Shown piece by piece: positions 18,380-27,123 of a stretch of DNA of 64,000 nt (position 1 is the first letter of the stretch; each line of letters begins with the position of its first letter). This stretch comes from Thermolongibacillus altinsuensis (GTDB lineage Bacteria > Bacillota > Bacilli > Bacillales > Anoxybacillaceae), in assembly GCF_004341205.1 (NCBI RefSeq), contig NZ_SLUL01000013.1:16621-80620 (forward strand), read 5' to 3'. The position numbers were made by a program, and so were the translations under genes. The notes under the pieces were generated by a model. It was not told the DNA's origin, ran no database searches, and worked only from the letters and a program-made list of their open reading frames with translations.

Positions 18380-18436
18380 GGAAATTACAAGTAAGTAATA
18401 ATTGAAATTAATCAAGGTGTTCTTATAAGGACACCT
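18368..18436 (+). terminator. Two hairpins ending the amine oxidase unit
   Basis: ACTTGTAATT/AATTACAAGT (18368-18392) spans the stop codon; AAGGTGTTC/GGACACCTT (18414-18436) follows and is trailed by CTTTGCTCCTT. Together they look like a weak terminator before the CoA-transferase unit. Confidence 0.55.
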
Positions 18437-18592
18437 TCTTTGCTCCTTCATGCAAAATAAACAATTATTGTTCTGAAATTTCTGTCTTTTTCGTTTGAAA
18501 TGCACATAGATTTGAAAGGTGATGGTTTTCATAATGAAAGTATCGAAAAAGATGAAAAGTTTAATAAATGAAACGAAAAGGAGGAGCGGAAA

Positions 18593-19306
18593 ATGACGAT
18601 GCACTCCATCACCTCAAGTAAATTAAAAACTCCAGAAGAAGCCATCGACTTAATTCAAGACGGCGATACTCTTTTAGTTGGCGGATTCGGTTTATGCGGT
18701 ACACCTCTTACATTAATTGATGCGATTGCAATGCAAACGAAAGCGATGAATCTTACTGTTATTAGTAACAATCTCGGCGAAGCGGGAAAGGGATTAGGAA
18801 AATTATTACGCACGGGCCACATAAAGAAAGCAGTCGGTTCCTATTTCACTTCCAACCGCGACGCAGTGAAAGCTTGGAAAAACGGCGAATTAGAAATAGA
18901 GCTTATTCCGCAAGGCACACTTGCTGAAGCAATTCGAGCAGGTGGAGCCGGTATTGCAGGATTTTACATTAAAACAGGTGTCGGTACTGAATTAGCCAAA
19001 GGAAAAGAGGAAAGGATCTTTAACGGAGAAAGATACATTTTAATAGAAGGAATTACCGCCAAAGTCGCACTTATTAAAGCATGGAAAGCAGATACTCTAG
19101 GAAATCTCATATATTCGAAATCTGCGAGAAACTTTAATCCGATGATGGCCACTGCTGCTGAGTTGGTAATTGCTGAGGTAGATGAAATCGTTCCTGTTGG
19201 AGAACTGGATCCAGAAAGGATCGTAACTCCTCATAACTACATTGATGTTATTGTTGAAAGCCGATACGAAAAGTCAGGTGGGATATATGTTGAAAAAAAA
19301 TCATGA
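18593..19306 (+). CDS. scoA: 3-oxoacid CoA-transferase subunit A (SCOT type)
   Basis: 237 residues, AAAAGGAGGAG before the ATG. Family motifs DGDTLLVGGFGLCGTP, LTVISNNLGEAGKGLG and GTLAEAIRAGGAGI are intact. The alpha subunit of succinyl-CoA:3-oxoacid CoA-transferase binds CoA and pairs with the product of the next gene, whose start lies 20 bp inside this gene. In the cluster it may activate the carboxylic acid product as a CoA ester; whether it acts on acetoacetate, glutarate or another acid cannot be read from sequence. Confidence 0.9.
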   Translation: MTMHSITSSKLKTPEEAIDLIQDGDTLLVGGFGLCGTPLTLIDAIAMQTKAMNLTVISNNLGEAGKGLGKLLRTGHIKKAVGSYFTSNRDAVKAWKNGELEIELIPQGTLAEAIRAGGAGIAGFYIKTGVGTELAKGKEERIFNGERYILIEGITAKVALIKAWKADTLGNLIYSKSARNFNPMMATAAELVIAEVDEIVPVGELDPERIVTPHNYIDVIVESRYEKSGGIYVEKKS

Positions 19307-19955
19307 TTACAGAATTCGAATTGCGAAACGGATTGCGAAAGAACTTACTGCAGGAATGGTTGTTAATCTTGGTGTTGGAATTCCAACGCTAATTCCAGAT
19401 TTTTTAGATCCAAACCAGGGAGTATTTCTACAGTCTGAAAACGGAATACTTGGCATGGGACCAACCCCCGCTGATGAAGAAATTGATATGGATTGCATCA
19501 GTGCAAGTAAACATCCCGTCACGCTTGATTTAGGCGCTTCTATTTTTTCGAGTTCCGATTCGTTCGCTATGATTCGAGGCGGCCATATCGATGTAGCTGT
19601 ATTGGGGGCTTTGCAAGTAAGCGAAAAAGGAGAAATTGCTAACTGGGCCGTGCCTGGAAAAGACATTCTTGGAGTCGGAGGAGCAATGGACCTTGTTCCA
19701 GGGGCAAAAAAAATTATTATCGCCATTACTCATCTAACAAAGGACCATTCTCCAAAGCTAGTAAAAGAGCTAACATATCCAAGTAGCGGCATTCGTTCAG
19801 CAGAAATGATTGTAACGGAAAAAGCTGTATTTTCGATCAAAGATGGTGTGATGGTGTTAGAAGAAATAGCAGAGGATACATCATTAGAAGAAATCATGGC
19901 AACCACAGAAGCAAGGTTCCAAATCGCAGAAAATCTTAAATACATGCACGTGTAA
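19287..19955 (+). CDS. scoB: 3-oxoacid CoA-transferase subunit B (SCOT type)
   Basis: 222 residues from ATG 19287 (MLKKNHDYRIRIAK), preceded by CAGGTGGG and overlapping scoA by 20 bp; an upstream in-frame start (19242) would add unrelated residues. Motifs: VNLGVGIPTLIPDFL, the catalytic glutamate in LQSENG, and GGHIDVAVLGALQV. It forms the heteromeric enzyme with subunit A. Length is normal for the beta subunit. Confidence 0.9.
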   Translation: MLKKNHDYRIRIAKRIAKELTAGMVVNLGVGIPTLIPDFLDPNQGVFLQSENGILGMGPTPADEEIDMDCISASKHPVTLDLGASIFSSSDSFAMIRGGHIDVAVLGALQVSEKGEIANWAVPGKDILGVGGAMDLVPGAKKIIIAITHLTKDHSPKLVKELTYPSSGIRSAEMIVTEKAVFSIKDGVMVLEEIAEDTSLEEIMATTEARFQIAENLKYMHV

Positions 19956-20071
19956 GAGGTGGAAATTTATAAAATTGCTAAATGGAGAATGTCGCACCGA
20001 TTACATTTACAAAATGACAACCGAGAAGGACGATCTGCAATCGTTAAGTTTAAAAGAAAAGGAGTCATTAG

Positions 20072-21061
20072 ATGACAAAGCCAAAAATCCTACAGATTCT
20101 TTCTATGTATCATGAAGAAGGAGAAAAAGTGCTTCAAGAGGGAGCTGAAGTCATTCGTACGGATGAATATGATCCATCTTCCATTTGCAAAATGGTTCGT
20201 GAAGTTGAAGGCATCGTTCTGCGTGCGCCTGCAAAAATCACAAAGGAGATTATAGACGCCGCTCCTAAGTTAAAGGTGATCTCTGGAGCCGGTGTTGGTT
20301 TAGATAATATCGATGTTAAATACGCAACTCAAAAGGGCATACCGGTATTACATGCACCTGCCGTTAACAACGTATCAACGGCGGAGCATGCTGTCATGCT
20401 GATTATGGCTTTAAGCAAGGGGCTGATCCCTTTTCATTCAGCGATGAGCCAAGGAAACTATGATTCTAGGACTCATCTTGAATCGTTTGAACTGAAAGGA
20501 AAAAGAGCTGGAATTGTCGGTTTTGGAAGCATAGCGAAAGAAGTGGCAAAAAAGTTAAAACTAGGATTAGAAATGGATGTTATCGTTTGGGTGAGACAAT
20601 ACGACAAAACAAAACATTCCTTGGCCGAAGAGCTAGGCCTCACGGTAACCACTGATCTTGAGTTTCTTATTAAAACATCCGATTATATTTCCCTGCATAT
20701 TCCATTAACAGAAAATACGAAGGGATTGATTAATAAGTACTACTTTCAGCTTATGAAACCCACAGCCTACTTAATTAACACGGCAAGGGGAGGGATCGTG
20801 AATCAGGACGATCTTTATGAAGCTCTTCAAAACGGGATCATTGCTGGAGCTGCTTTAGATGTTTTTGACCCTGAGCCGCCTCCAAAAGACTTGCCTTTAC
20901 TCTCACTGCCAAACATCATCGTAACTCCGCATGTTGGTGGAACCACGGTGGAAAGCAACCTCATTATGGCCACAACGGTTGCAAGAAATATTTTAAAAGC
21001 CCTAGCAGGTGAAAAACCAGATTTTATAGGGAATCCAGAAGTCTACCAAAAAACAATGTAA
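20072..21061 (+). CDS. D-2-hydroxyacid dehydrogenase (SerA/phosphoglycerate dehydrogenase-like)
   Basis: 329 residues, AAAAGGAG upstream. NAD-binding segment GIVGFGSIAKEVAKK, catalytic Arg in NTARGGIVNQ, Glu in DVFDPEPP and His in TPHVGG are all present. There is no C-terminal ACT domain, so it is not a full SerA. It should interconvert a 2-oxo acid and a D-2-hydroxy acid. Followed after 16 bp by the isocitrate/isopropylmalate-type dehydrogenase, suggesting sequential handling of hydroxy acids. Confidence 0.85.
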   Translation: MTKPKILQILSMYHEEGEKVLQEGAEVIRTDEYDPSSICKMVREVEGIVLRAPAKITKEIIDAAPKLKVISGAGVGLDNIDVKYATQKGIPVLHAPAVNNVSTAEHAVMLIMALSKGLIPFHSAMSQGNYDSRTHLESFELKGKRAGIVGFGSIAKEVAKKLKLGLEMDVIVWVRQYDKTKHSLAEELGLTVTTDLEFLIKTSDYISLHIPLTENTKGLINKYYFQLMKPTAYLINTARGGIVNQDDLYEALQNGIIAGAALDVFDPEPPPKDLPLLSLPNIIVTPHVGGTTVESNLIMATTVARNILKALAGEKPDFIGNPEVYQKTM

Positions 21062-21077
21062 TGGAGATGTTCGATTC

Positions 21078-22157
21078 ATGAGAAACTATTCAATCGCATT
21101 AATTCCAGGTGACGGAATTGGAGTTGACGTCATAAGAGAAGGAAAAAAAGTATTAGATACAGCCTGTGAAATTGACGGAGGAATCTCGATTCAATACGAA
21201 CAATTTGATTGGAGCTGCGAGTATTACTTAAAGCATGGAAAGATGATGCCGGATAACGGTCTTGAAATACTTAAAAACTTTGATTCTATTTATTTAGGAG
21301 CGGTCGGCTATCCAGGTGTTCCAGATCATGTTTCATTATGGGGGCTGCTGCTTCCGATCCGTCGGCAATTCCAGCAATATATTAATATTCGTCCTGTCAA
21401 ATTGCTGCGTGGAATCAAATCACCGCTAGCAAACAGAGGTGTGGAAGACCTAGATTTTATCGTCATTCGCGAGAACAATGAAGGAGAATATTCTAGTATC
21501 GGCGGGCGTATGTACGAAGGTACTAATATGGACATGGCCATTCAAAATAGTGTGTTTACAAGACATGGGGTTGAAAGAGTATTACGATATGCTTTCAATC
21601 TTGCAAATCAACAAGGGAAAAGAAAACGCTTAACAGCTGCTACAAAATCAAATGGCATTAATCATACCATGCCGTTTTGGGATGAGTATGTCCAAAAAAT
21701 CAATAAAGAGTTTCCAGATGTTAAAACAGATATCATCCATATTGATGCTCTTTGTGCGTTTTTCGTAACAAAGCCAGATGTATTTGATGTCGTTGTTGCT
21801 TCTAATTTATTTGGGGATATCCTGACGGATTTAGGAGCAGCAATTATTGGAGGATTGGGAATTGCACCTTCAGCAAACATAAATCCAGAAAAGAAATTCC
21901 CTTCCATGTTTGAACCTGTTCATGGTTCAGCGCCTGATATTGCTGGAAAAGGAATTGCCAATCCAACGGCAGCGATATGGTGCGCGAGCATGATGCTTGA
22001 ACATTTTGGAGAAAACAAACTTGCAAAAGCAATCATGGAGGCGCTTCAGGATGTTCTCGAGGAAGGAAGAATTGTTACACCAGACCTTGGTGGAAATGCT
22101 ACAACTGAAGAATTTGGCGAACAGGTTTGTAGAAGACTGAGAGAAAATTATGGATGA
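21078..22157 (+). CDS. Tartrate/D-malate/isopropylmalate-type decarboxylating dehydrogenase
   Basis: 359 residues, ATGGAGATG upstream. Typical beta-decarboxylating dehydrogenase: IPGDGIGVDVIREG, IVIRENNEGEYSSIGG, VVASNLFGDILTDLGA, and EPVHGSAPDIAGKGIANPTA. The loop ENNEGEYS with an aromatic-free neighbourhood and the catabolic context favour the tartrate dehydrogenase/D-malate dehydrogenase branch over leucine biosynthesis. Last gene of the cluster; a terminator follows at 22255. Confidence 0.82.
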   Translation: MRNYSIALIPGDGIGVDVIREGKKVLDTACEIDGGISIQYEQFDWSCEYYLKHGKMMPDNGLEILKNFDSIYLGAVGYPGVPDHVSLWGLLLPIRRQFQQYINIRPVKLLRGIKSPLANRGVEDLDFIVIRENNEGEYSSIGGRMYEGTNMDMAIQNSVFTRHGVERVLRYAFNLANQQGKRKRLTAATKSNGINHTMPFWDEYVQKINKEFPDVKTDIIHIDALCAFFVTKPDVFDVVVASNLFGDILTDLGAAIIGGLGIAPSANINPEKKFPSMFEPVHGSAPDIAGKGIANPTAAIWCASMMLEHFGENKLAKAIMEALQDVLEEGRIVTPDLGGNATTEEFGEQVCRRLRENYG

Positions 22158-22254
22158 AGAACGCATCGCAAAAAAAGGATTGGGAACGAATTTGGAACAA
22201 GATAAAAGTTAGCCGCATCAAAAGCACTTATTAAGCTAAAGGGTGTAAGAGTGA

Positions 22255-22287
22255 CAACAGGAGTTGCATCAGCAACTCCTGTTCTTA
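22255..22287 (+). terminator. Terminator after the catabolic cluster
   Basis: AACAGGAGTTGC pairs with GCAACTCCTGTT around ATCA, followed by CTTATTC. Confidence 0.75.
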
Positions 22288-22290
22288 TTC

Positions 22291-22340
22291 AAGAAACTTC
22301 CATCATCTGTGGTGAAGCTCGCTTCATGGTTGGTTAACGT
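22291..22340 (+). repeat. Structured dispersed repeat, outlying copy
   Basis: AACTTCCATCATCTGTGGTG followed by the small stem TGAAGC-TC-GCTTCA and CATGGTTGGTTAACG. It is the 3' two-thirds of the repeat that punctuates 57-63.5 kb, in the same orientation. Confidence 0.8.
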
Positions 22341-22415
22341 GTTGATTGGTAAATTACAGACATTTATGGCGGGTTTATGTTAAAATATGGTTATATCATA
22401 AGAGGGGGGAGAAAG

Positions 22416-22859
22416 TTGGGAGAAATTAAATATATAAAAATAAACGCCCTTTTACTACTTGCGATCATACCTCTTTCCGTTGTTGGTTATTTATTTGCAG
22501 TCTATGACGAATCTTTGTTTTTCCTATATGAATGGCTTCTTATGTTACTAATTTTAGTTTCAACGATTTTATCAATCATAAGCATTGTTAAGATTAAGGG
22601 TAATTTAAAGTGGGTCTCTATTTCCATTTTAGCCTTTCTTGTTCAATTTTTAGTTCTCAGTTTGTTCTTAGGCCCTTTTACCGAGTACAGTTTATTTTCT
22701 GTATTTTATATCGTTACATTCTTTGCTATTATGATTTTTATTGCAACCTTCAGGAAAGTTGAAAAATTCAAATTCCTACCGGTGATTTTTATAATCGTCT
22801 CGATCATATTCACGTTTTATATGTTATTTTTAAATAGTTTATGGGGAAGAGGATTTTAG
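22416..22859 (+). CDS. Small integral membrane protein, 147 aa
   Basis: TTG start at 22416 chosen because AGAGGGGGGAG precedes it by 5 nt; an upstream in-frame start lacks a site. Four hydrophobic segments (about residues 11-28, 37-57, 65-88 and 95-140 as two close helices) with few charged residues. Not recognised as a known family. It stands alone after the dispersed repeat at 22291 and before an acetyltransferase remnant. Confidence 0.6.
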   Translation: MGEIKYIKINALLLLAIIPLSVVGYLFAVYDESLFFLYEWLLMLLILVSTILSIISIVKIKGNLKWVSISILAFLVQFLVLSLFLGPFTEYSLFSVFYIVTFFAIMIFIATFRKVEKFKFLPVIFIIVSIIFTFYMLFLNSLWGRGF

Positions 22860-23056
22860 TTAAGTTTCTTTTATTATCGTGCCGCGATATTCAAATTGTT
22901 GAAATAAAAGAAAGCCAAAATGATGAAGAAGAGACACTATTGAAAGTAAATAATGCCCATCTACATCTTGCTAACTTTACAATGAAAAGGCATTAGGGCG
23001 ATTCCTAGTGCTTTTTCATTGTATGAAAATTATGAAAATAAGGAGTGGCTTCTAAT

Positions 23057-23301
23057 ATGAACATTCGCAGTTTTCGCAAAGAGGATTGGTTGCAAGTGAA
23101 AGAAATTTACGAACAAGGAATTGCAACAGGTTTTGGACATTAACTGCGGGAATTTTCCCTGAAAACATACCAAGTTTACGTTTACATCAAAGTGTTGGAT
23201 TTCGTGAAGTTGGTATACGACAACGTATAGGAAAGTTAAATGGTGTATGGCGTGATGTTGTATTGCTCGAACGTCGTAGTCAAATCGTAGGTATAGATTG
23301 A
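23057..23301 (+). pseudogene. Phosphinothricin-type GNAT acetyltransferase with internal deletion
   Basis: The first part encodes MNIRSFRKEDWLQVKEIY then GIATG, the start of a PAT-like acetyltransferase. In another frame the C-terminal part follows at once (TLTAGIFPENIPSLRLH, VGFREVGIRQRIGKLNGVW, RDVVLLERRS). The intervening acetyl-CoA-binding core (roughly 100 residues) is missing. Inactive remnant. Confidence 0.85.
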
Positions 23302-23432
23302 GAATTATTTTTAATCATGAAGCAAACAAAAGAGGGATATTGCAGTTGAAACGGCAAAAGAAGAGTGGAAAAAATACTCTTGTCACCGTAAGCGTTCAAA
23401 ACTTTTAAGGACTTTTCAATTAAATGCTAAAC

Positions 23433-23462
23433 AAAAGAGTCAGCGTAAGCCGACTCTTTTTT
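23433..23462. terminator. Bidirectional terminator
   Basis: AAAAGAGTC pairs with GACTCTTTT around AGCGTAAGCC; T-tract on the + side, A/T-rich on the other. Ends the minus-strand SDR gene and the remnant upstream. Confidence 0.75.
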
Positions 23463-23485
23463 AAGTCCCACCGTCACGATCCCTC

Positions 23486-24334
23486 TCAAAACCGTTTTGT
23501 CATCATCCGCTCCCACCACTTCCACGGCAGTACATTTTTCAGAAAAATTCCTAATTTCACGCCTTTGCCAACCGGATACCGCAATTTCGGAGAGGGAGAC
23601 TTTGCCACTTGCACAATCTGTCGGATCACTTCATCCGGAGCAGGTGCCGTCTCAGCAACCTGATTGACATATTTCAAAATCGCCTTCATCTCTTTCGCAT
23701 AAGGAGAATTCGGATGGATCGTTACCGCTCCCAACCCTTTTGACCAGATATCTGTTTTATAGGATCCCGGTTCAATCAAAACTACATGAACGCCATACGG
23801 CAGCATCTCCAAACGCAAAGACTCGCTGAATCCTTCCACCGCAAACTTGGATGCCACATAAGGTCCCATAGAAGGGAATCCGATCCGTCCACTGATACTG
23901 CTTATATTCACAATCTTGCCGCTTCTGCGTTCCCTCATCGACGGCAAAACCGCTTTCGTTACTGCCACCAAACCGAAAAAATTGGTTTCAAATTGCCGTC
24001 GCCATTCTTCAACAGCAAGTTCCTCCGTGAATCCGCCCGCTGCATAACCCGCATTGTTCACCAACAGATCAATTCGTCCGTAACGGTGAATTACATCCTG
24101 AATCACAGTTTCCACGGCGGAAAAATCGGTCACATCCAATTGAACAATCTCAATCCGATCTGTTACCCCCGCTTCTTTAGCCGCCGCTTCCAGCCGTCCT
24201 CTGTTATCCAAGTTTCTCATTGAAGCCAGCACGCGATAGCCTTCGCCGGCAAGTGCCACACTCGTCAACAAACCAAAGCCGCTTGAAGCTCCTGTAACAA
24301 ACGCAACAGGTTGATTGTCAAAAGTTTGATTCAC
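23486..24334 (-). CDS. Short-chain dehydrogenase/reductase (classical SDR)
   Basis: 282 residues from a GTG at 24334 with GGAGGGGGATCTT upstream; a start at 24376 has no site. NAD(P)-binding FVTGASSGFGLLTSVAL, the NNAG motif and catalytic YVASKFAVEG with the Ser in NISSISGRIG are intact. Similar proteins are annotated as oxidoreductases of unknown substrate. Base composition looks clearly GC-richer than its neighbours by eye, which suggests acquisition from elsewhere. No operon partner. Confidence 0.88.
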   Translation of the reverse strand: MNQTFDNQPVAFVTGASSGFGLLTSVALAGEGYRVLASMRNLDNRGRLEAAAKEAGVTDRIEIVQLDVTDFSAVETVIQDVIHRYGRIDLLVNNAGYAAGGFTEELAVEEWRRQFETNFFGLVAVTKAVLPSMRERRSGKIVNISSISGRIGFPSMGPYVASKFAVEGFSESLRLEMLPYGVHVVLIEPGSYKTDIWSKGLGAVTIHPNSPYAKEMKAILKYVNQVAETAPAPDEVIRQIVQVAKSPSPKLRYPVGKGVKLGIFLKNVLPWKWWERMMTKRF

Positions 24335-24437
24335 AAGATCCCCCTCCAATTTCTCTACTCCTCTTAATGATAACATTGGGCTCTTTAAAAAGAATAATGT
24401 AGTTTAACAGTCAATAGTCATGCAATGATGCGGTTAT

Positions 24438-24856
24438 AATGAATCGTTCATGCAGAAATGGAAAGATTGAGAAGAAACGATGGATTAGCCTTCATCTTCC
24501 CGTTATGGTGGTATTCATTACCGGCGATGGTAAAAGGATATATAGACCGGGTATGGAACTATGGCTTTGCTTATGGAGAAGCGCGCCTTCCACACAAAAA
24601 GGTGTTGTGGATTCCGCTTGTCGGGGAGACGGAAGAAAGTCTTAAAAAAAGAAATTTCGATACGATGATTTCCCATTATTTGAATGTTGGTTTAGCTGGC
24701 TATACCGGCATTCCTCAGTCTGAAGTGGCATTTCTGTATAATACGTTAGCTGAAGATCTTGAAAACGAAGAGGAAATCAAAAAACATTATGAAAGTCTTT
24801 TCAATCGAGCGTATGAGCTAGGGAATACATATAGCCATTCATTAACTGAAAAATAA
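24438..24856 (+). pseudogene. NAD(P)H quinone reductase (flavodoxin-like), 5'-truncated
   Basis: The frame encodes the C-terminal two thirds of a flavodoxin_2-type NAD(P)H oxidoreductase: RRNDGLAFIFPLWWYSLPAM and KGYIDRVWNYGFAYG are the flavin-binding and dimer segments. The first 60-70 residues, with the FMN phosphate loop, are missing, and no ribosome binding site precedes the in-frame ATG at 24458. Remnant; the lost 5' end lies next to the SDR gene. Confidence 0.8.
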
Positions 24857-25094
24857 TCATGGTGAGAATGGTGTACCAAACCGATTCGAAATTGTAAAAA
24901 GCTATCTTATCTACCAAAATCATCCTTTAATTTTTCTGAAAAATTGAGAATAAAATAGAATTACGAACCGATTAGTATTTAAAAGTAAAAGACCAATTTG
25001 CAAGATCGATTAAGGGAAAAAGATGGAAATTTAATCGATTTGTGATCATATTATTAAAAAAGAAAAGAATGGTTTCAGAGAAAGGATGATCTGC

Positions 25095-25940
25095 TTGAAA
25101 GCGATTAGTGTCATTGGAGCTGGCACAATGGGGAGAGGAATTGCCTATACATGTGCCGCTCATGGGTTTCATGTGACAGTCCACGACATAGAAGAAAAAG
25201 CGCTAAAAAGCTGTGAAAATTATATAGAAGAACAGTTTCAAAAAGCAATTGAAAAAGGAAAGATATCGGAATTTGATGCTGAAAGGGCAAAAAACAGTAT
25301 TGTGTATACAACAAACATAAAGCAAGCGGCTCAATCAGCTGATTTAATTATCGAGGCTGTATTGGAAATCATGGATCTAAAAATAAGAATATTCAAAGAA
25401 TTAGATCAATACACCAAACCGGAAACGATCTTGGCGACAAATACATCGACAATGAGTCCGACAGAAATTGCCGCCCAAACAAACAGACCCGACAAATGTA
25501 TTGCTTTACACTTTTTTAACCCTGTTCCAAAAATGAAATTAATTGAAGTGATATGCGGATTAGAAACATCAGAAGAAACGGTGGAAAAATGTTTTGCCTT
25601 CGGGAAAGCAATCGGAAAGGAATGTGTAAAAATTAATGAATTTCCTGGCTTTGCCGTAAGCCGCATGAACTGCCTGATCGGAAATGAAGCGATGAACATG
25701 GTGATGGAGGGTGTCGGAAGCGTTGAAGATATCGATAAAGCGATTAAACTCGGTTTAAATCATCCGATGGGGCCGCTGGAATTAGCTGATTTAGTCGGCT
25801 TAGATACGAGATTGCGAAACATGGAGTATCTCTATCAAACATTAGGAGAAAAGTATCGCCCTTGTCCATTATTAAGAAAGTATGTGAAAGCCGGTTGGTT
25901 AGGCAAAAAAACAGGAAAAGGATTTTATGAATATAAGTAA
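25095..25940 (+). CDS. 3-hydroxybutyryl-CoA dehydrogenase
   Basis: 281 residues from TTG 25095 (AAAGGATG upstream; ATG 25086 is a possible alternative but overlaps that site). NAD motif SVIGAGTMGRGIAYTCA, catalytic His in ALHFFNPVP, and C-terminal NHPMGPLELADLVGLD. It oxidises 3-hydroxyacyl-CoA to 3-oxoacyl-CoA. Heads an operon with acyl-CoA dehydrogenase and thiolase, similar in logic to mmgABC of B. subtilis. Confidence 0.9.
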   Translation: MKAISVIGAGTMGRGIAYTCAAHGFHVTVHDIEEKALKSCENYIEEQFQKAIEKGKISEFDAERAKNSIVYTTNIKQAAQSADLIIEAVLEIMDLKIRIFKELDQYTKPETILATNTSTMSPTEIAAQTNRPDKCIALHFFNPVPKMKLIEVICGLETSEETVEKCFAFGKAIGKECVKINEFPGFAVSRMNCLIGNEAMNMVMEGVGSVEDIDKAIKLGLNHPMGPLELADLVGLDTRLRNMEYLYQTLGEKYRPCPLLRKYVKAGWLGKKTGKGFYEYK

Positions 25941-25953
25941 AGAGGTGAACAAA

Positions 25954-27102
25954 ATGGATTTTCGGTTCGATGAAGAGATTGAATTTTTAAAACGAAATGT
26001 AAGAGATTTTGTGCAAACAGAAGTAGAGGCAGTAGCACAGCAGATTGAAGAAGAAGATAAAATTCCCGAGCGAATCGTTGAAATGTCAAAAGAACTAGGC
26101 TTGTTTGGCTTAAGTATTCCTGAAGAGTATGGCGGTCTAGGCATTGGAATGGTCGGGAAATGCGCTTTATATGAAGAAATAGGCGCAACCCATAATGGAT
26201 TTACAACATTAATCGGAGCACACACAGGGATCGGCACAGTCGGCATTGTTGAAATGGGAAATGAAGAACAAAAGAAAAAATACTTACCAGCCATGGCTCG
26301 GGGTGAAAAAATAGGCGCCTTCGCATTGACTGAACCAAGTGCTGGTTCAAATGCGGCTAACTTGAAAACGACAGCTGTCAAAAAAGGAGATAAATATATT
26401 TTAAACGGAACAAAGCATTATATTACAAACGCAACAGTTGCGGATGTTTTTACTGTGATGGCCGTGACTGATCCAGCGAAAGGCCCGAAAGGAATCACTT
26501 CATTTATTGTTGAAAAAGATTTTCCGGGTTTTCATGTCGGGGCTGTTGAAAAGAAAATGGGATTAAAAGGTTCACAATCCGCTGAAATTATTTTAGAAGA
26601 TTGCGAGGTGCCTGTCCAAAACGTTTTAGGCGAAGAAGGGCAAGGATATGTGAATGCCTTGAAAATTTTAGCAAATGGACGGGCCGGTTTAGCTGCAAGA
26701 AATTTAGGATCTTGTCAAAAGCTGCTTGATTTATCCGTTCAATATGCAAAAAAACGAATTCAATTTGATGTGCCGATTATTGAACATCAAGCAGTTGCCC
26801 ATATGCTTGCGGAAATGGCAATGGAAATCGAAGCATTACGTTCTTTCACTTATCGTGTAGCGTGGATGGTTGACCAAGGAATGAAGGTCATTAAAGAGGC
26901 GGCGATGTTAAAGCTTTATGGTTCAGAAGTTTATAACAGAGTGGCTGACAAAGCCGTACAAATTCATGGCGGCTTAGGCTATATTTCTGATTATCCGATT
27001 GAGAGATTTTACCGTGATGCGAGGATTACGAGAATTTATGAAGGAACATCGGAAATTCAAAAAAATATTATTGCTCGGCAATTACAAAAGGAATATAGCT
27101 AA
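25954..27102 (+). CDS. Acyl-CoA dehydrogenase
   Basis: 382 residues from ATG 25954 (AAAGAGGTG upstream; an ATG at 25927 overlaps the previous gene). Conserved FALTEPSAGSNAAN, FIVEKDFPGF, and the catalytic glutamate in RIYEGTSEIQ near the C-terminus. FAD enzyme for the first step of short/medium-chain beta-oxidation. Lies 13 bp after the 3-hydroxyacyl-CoA dehydrogenase gene. Confidence 0.92.
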   Translation: MDFRFDEEIEFLKRNVRDFVQTEVEAVAQQIEEEDKIPERIVEMSKELGLFGLSIPEEYGGLGIGMVGKCALYEEIGATHNGFTTLIGAHTGIGTVGIVEMGNEEQKKKYLPAMARGEKIGAFALTEPSAGSNAANLKTTAVKKGDKYILNGTKHYITNATVADVFTVMAVTDPAKGPKGITSFIVEKDFPGFHVGAVEKKMGLKGSQSAEIILEDCEVPVQNVLGEEGQGYVNALKILANGRAGLAARNLGSCQKLLDLSVQYAKKRIQFDVPIIEHQAVAHMLAEMAMEIEALRSFTYRVAWMVDQGMKVIKEAAMLKLYGSEVYNRVADKAVQIHGGLGYISDYPIERFYRDARITRIYEGTSEIQKNIIARQLQKEYS

Positions 27103-27123
27103 TGAAAAGGGAGGAAAACGTCC

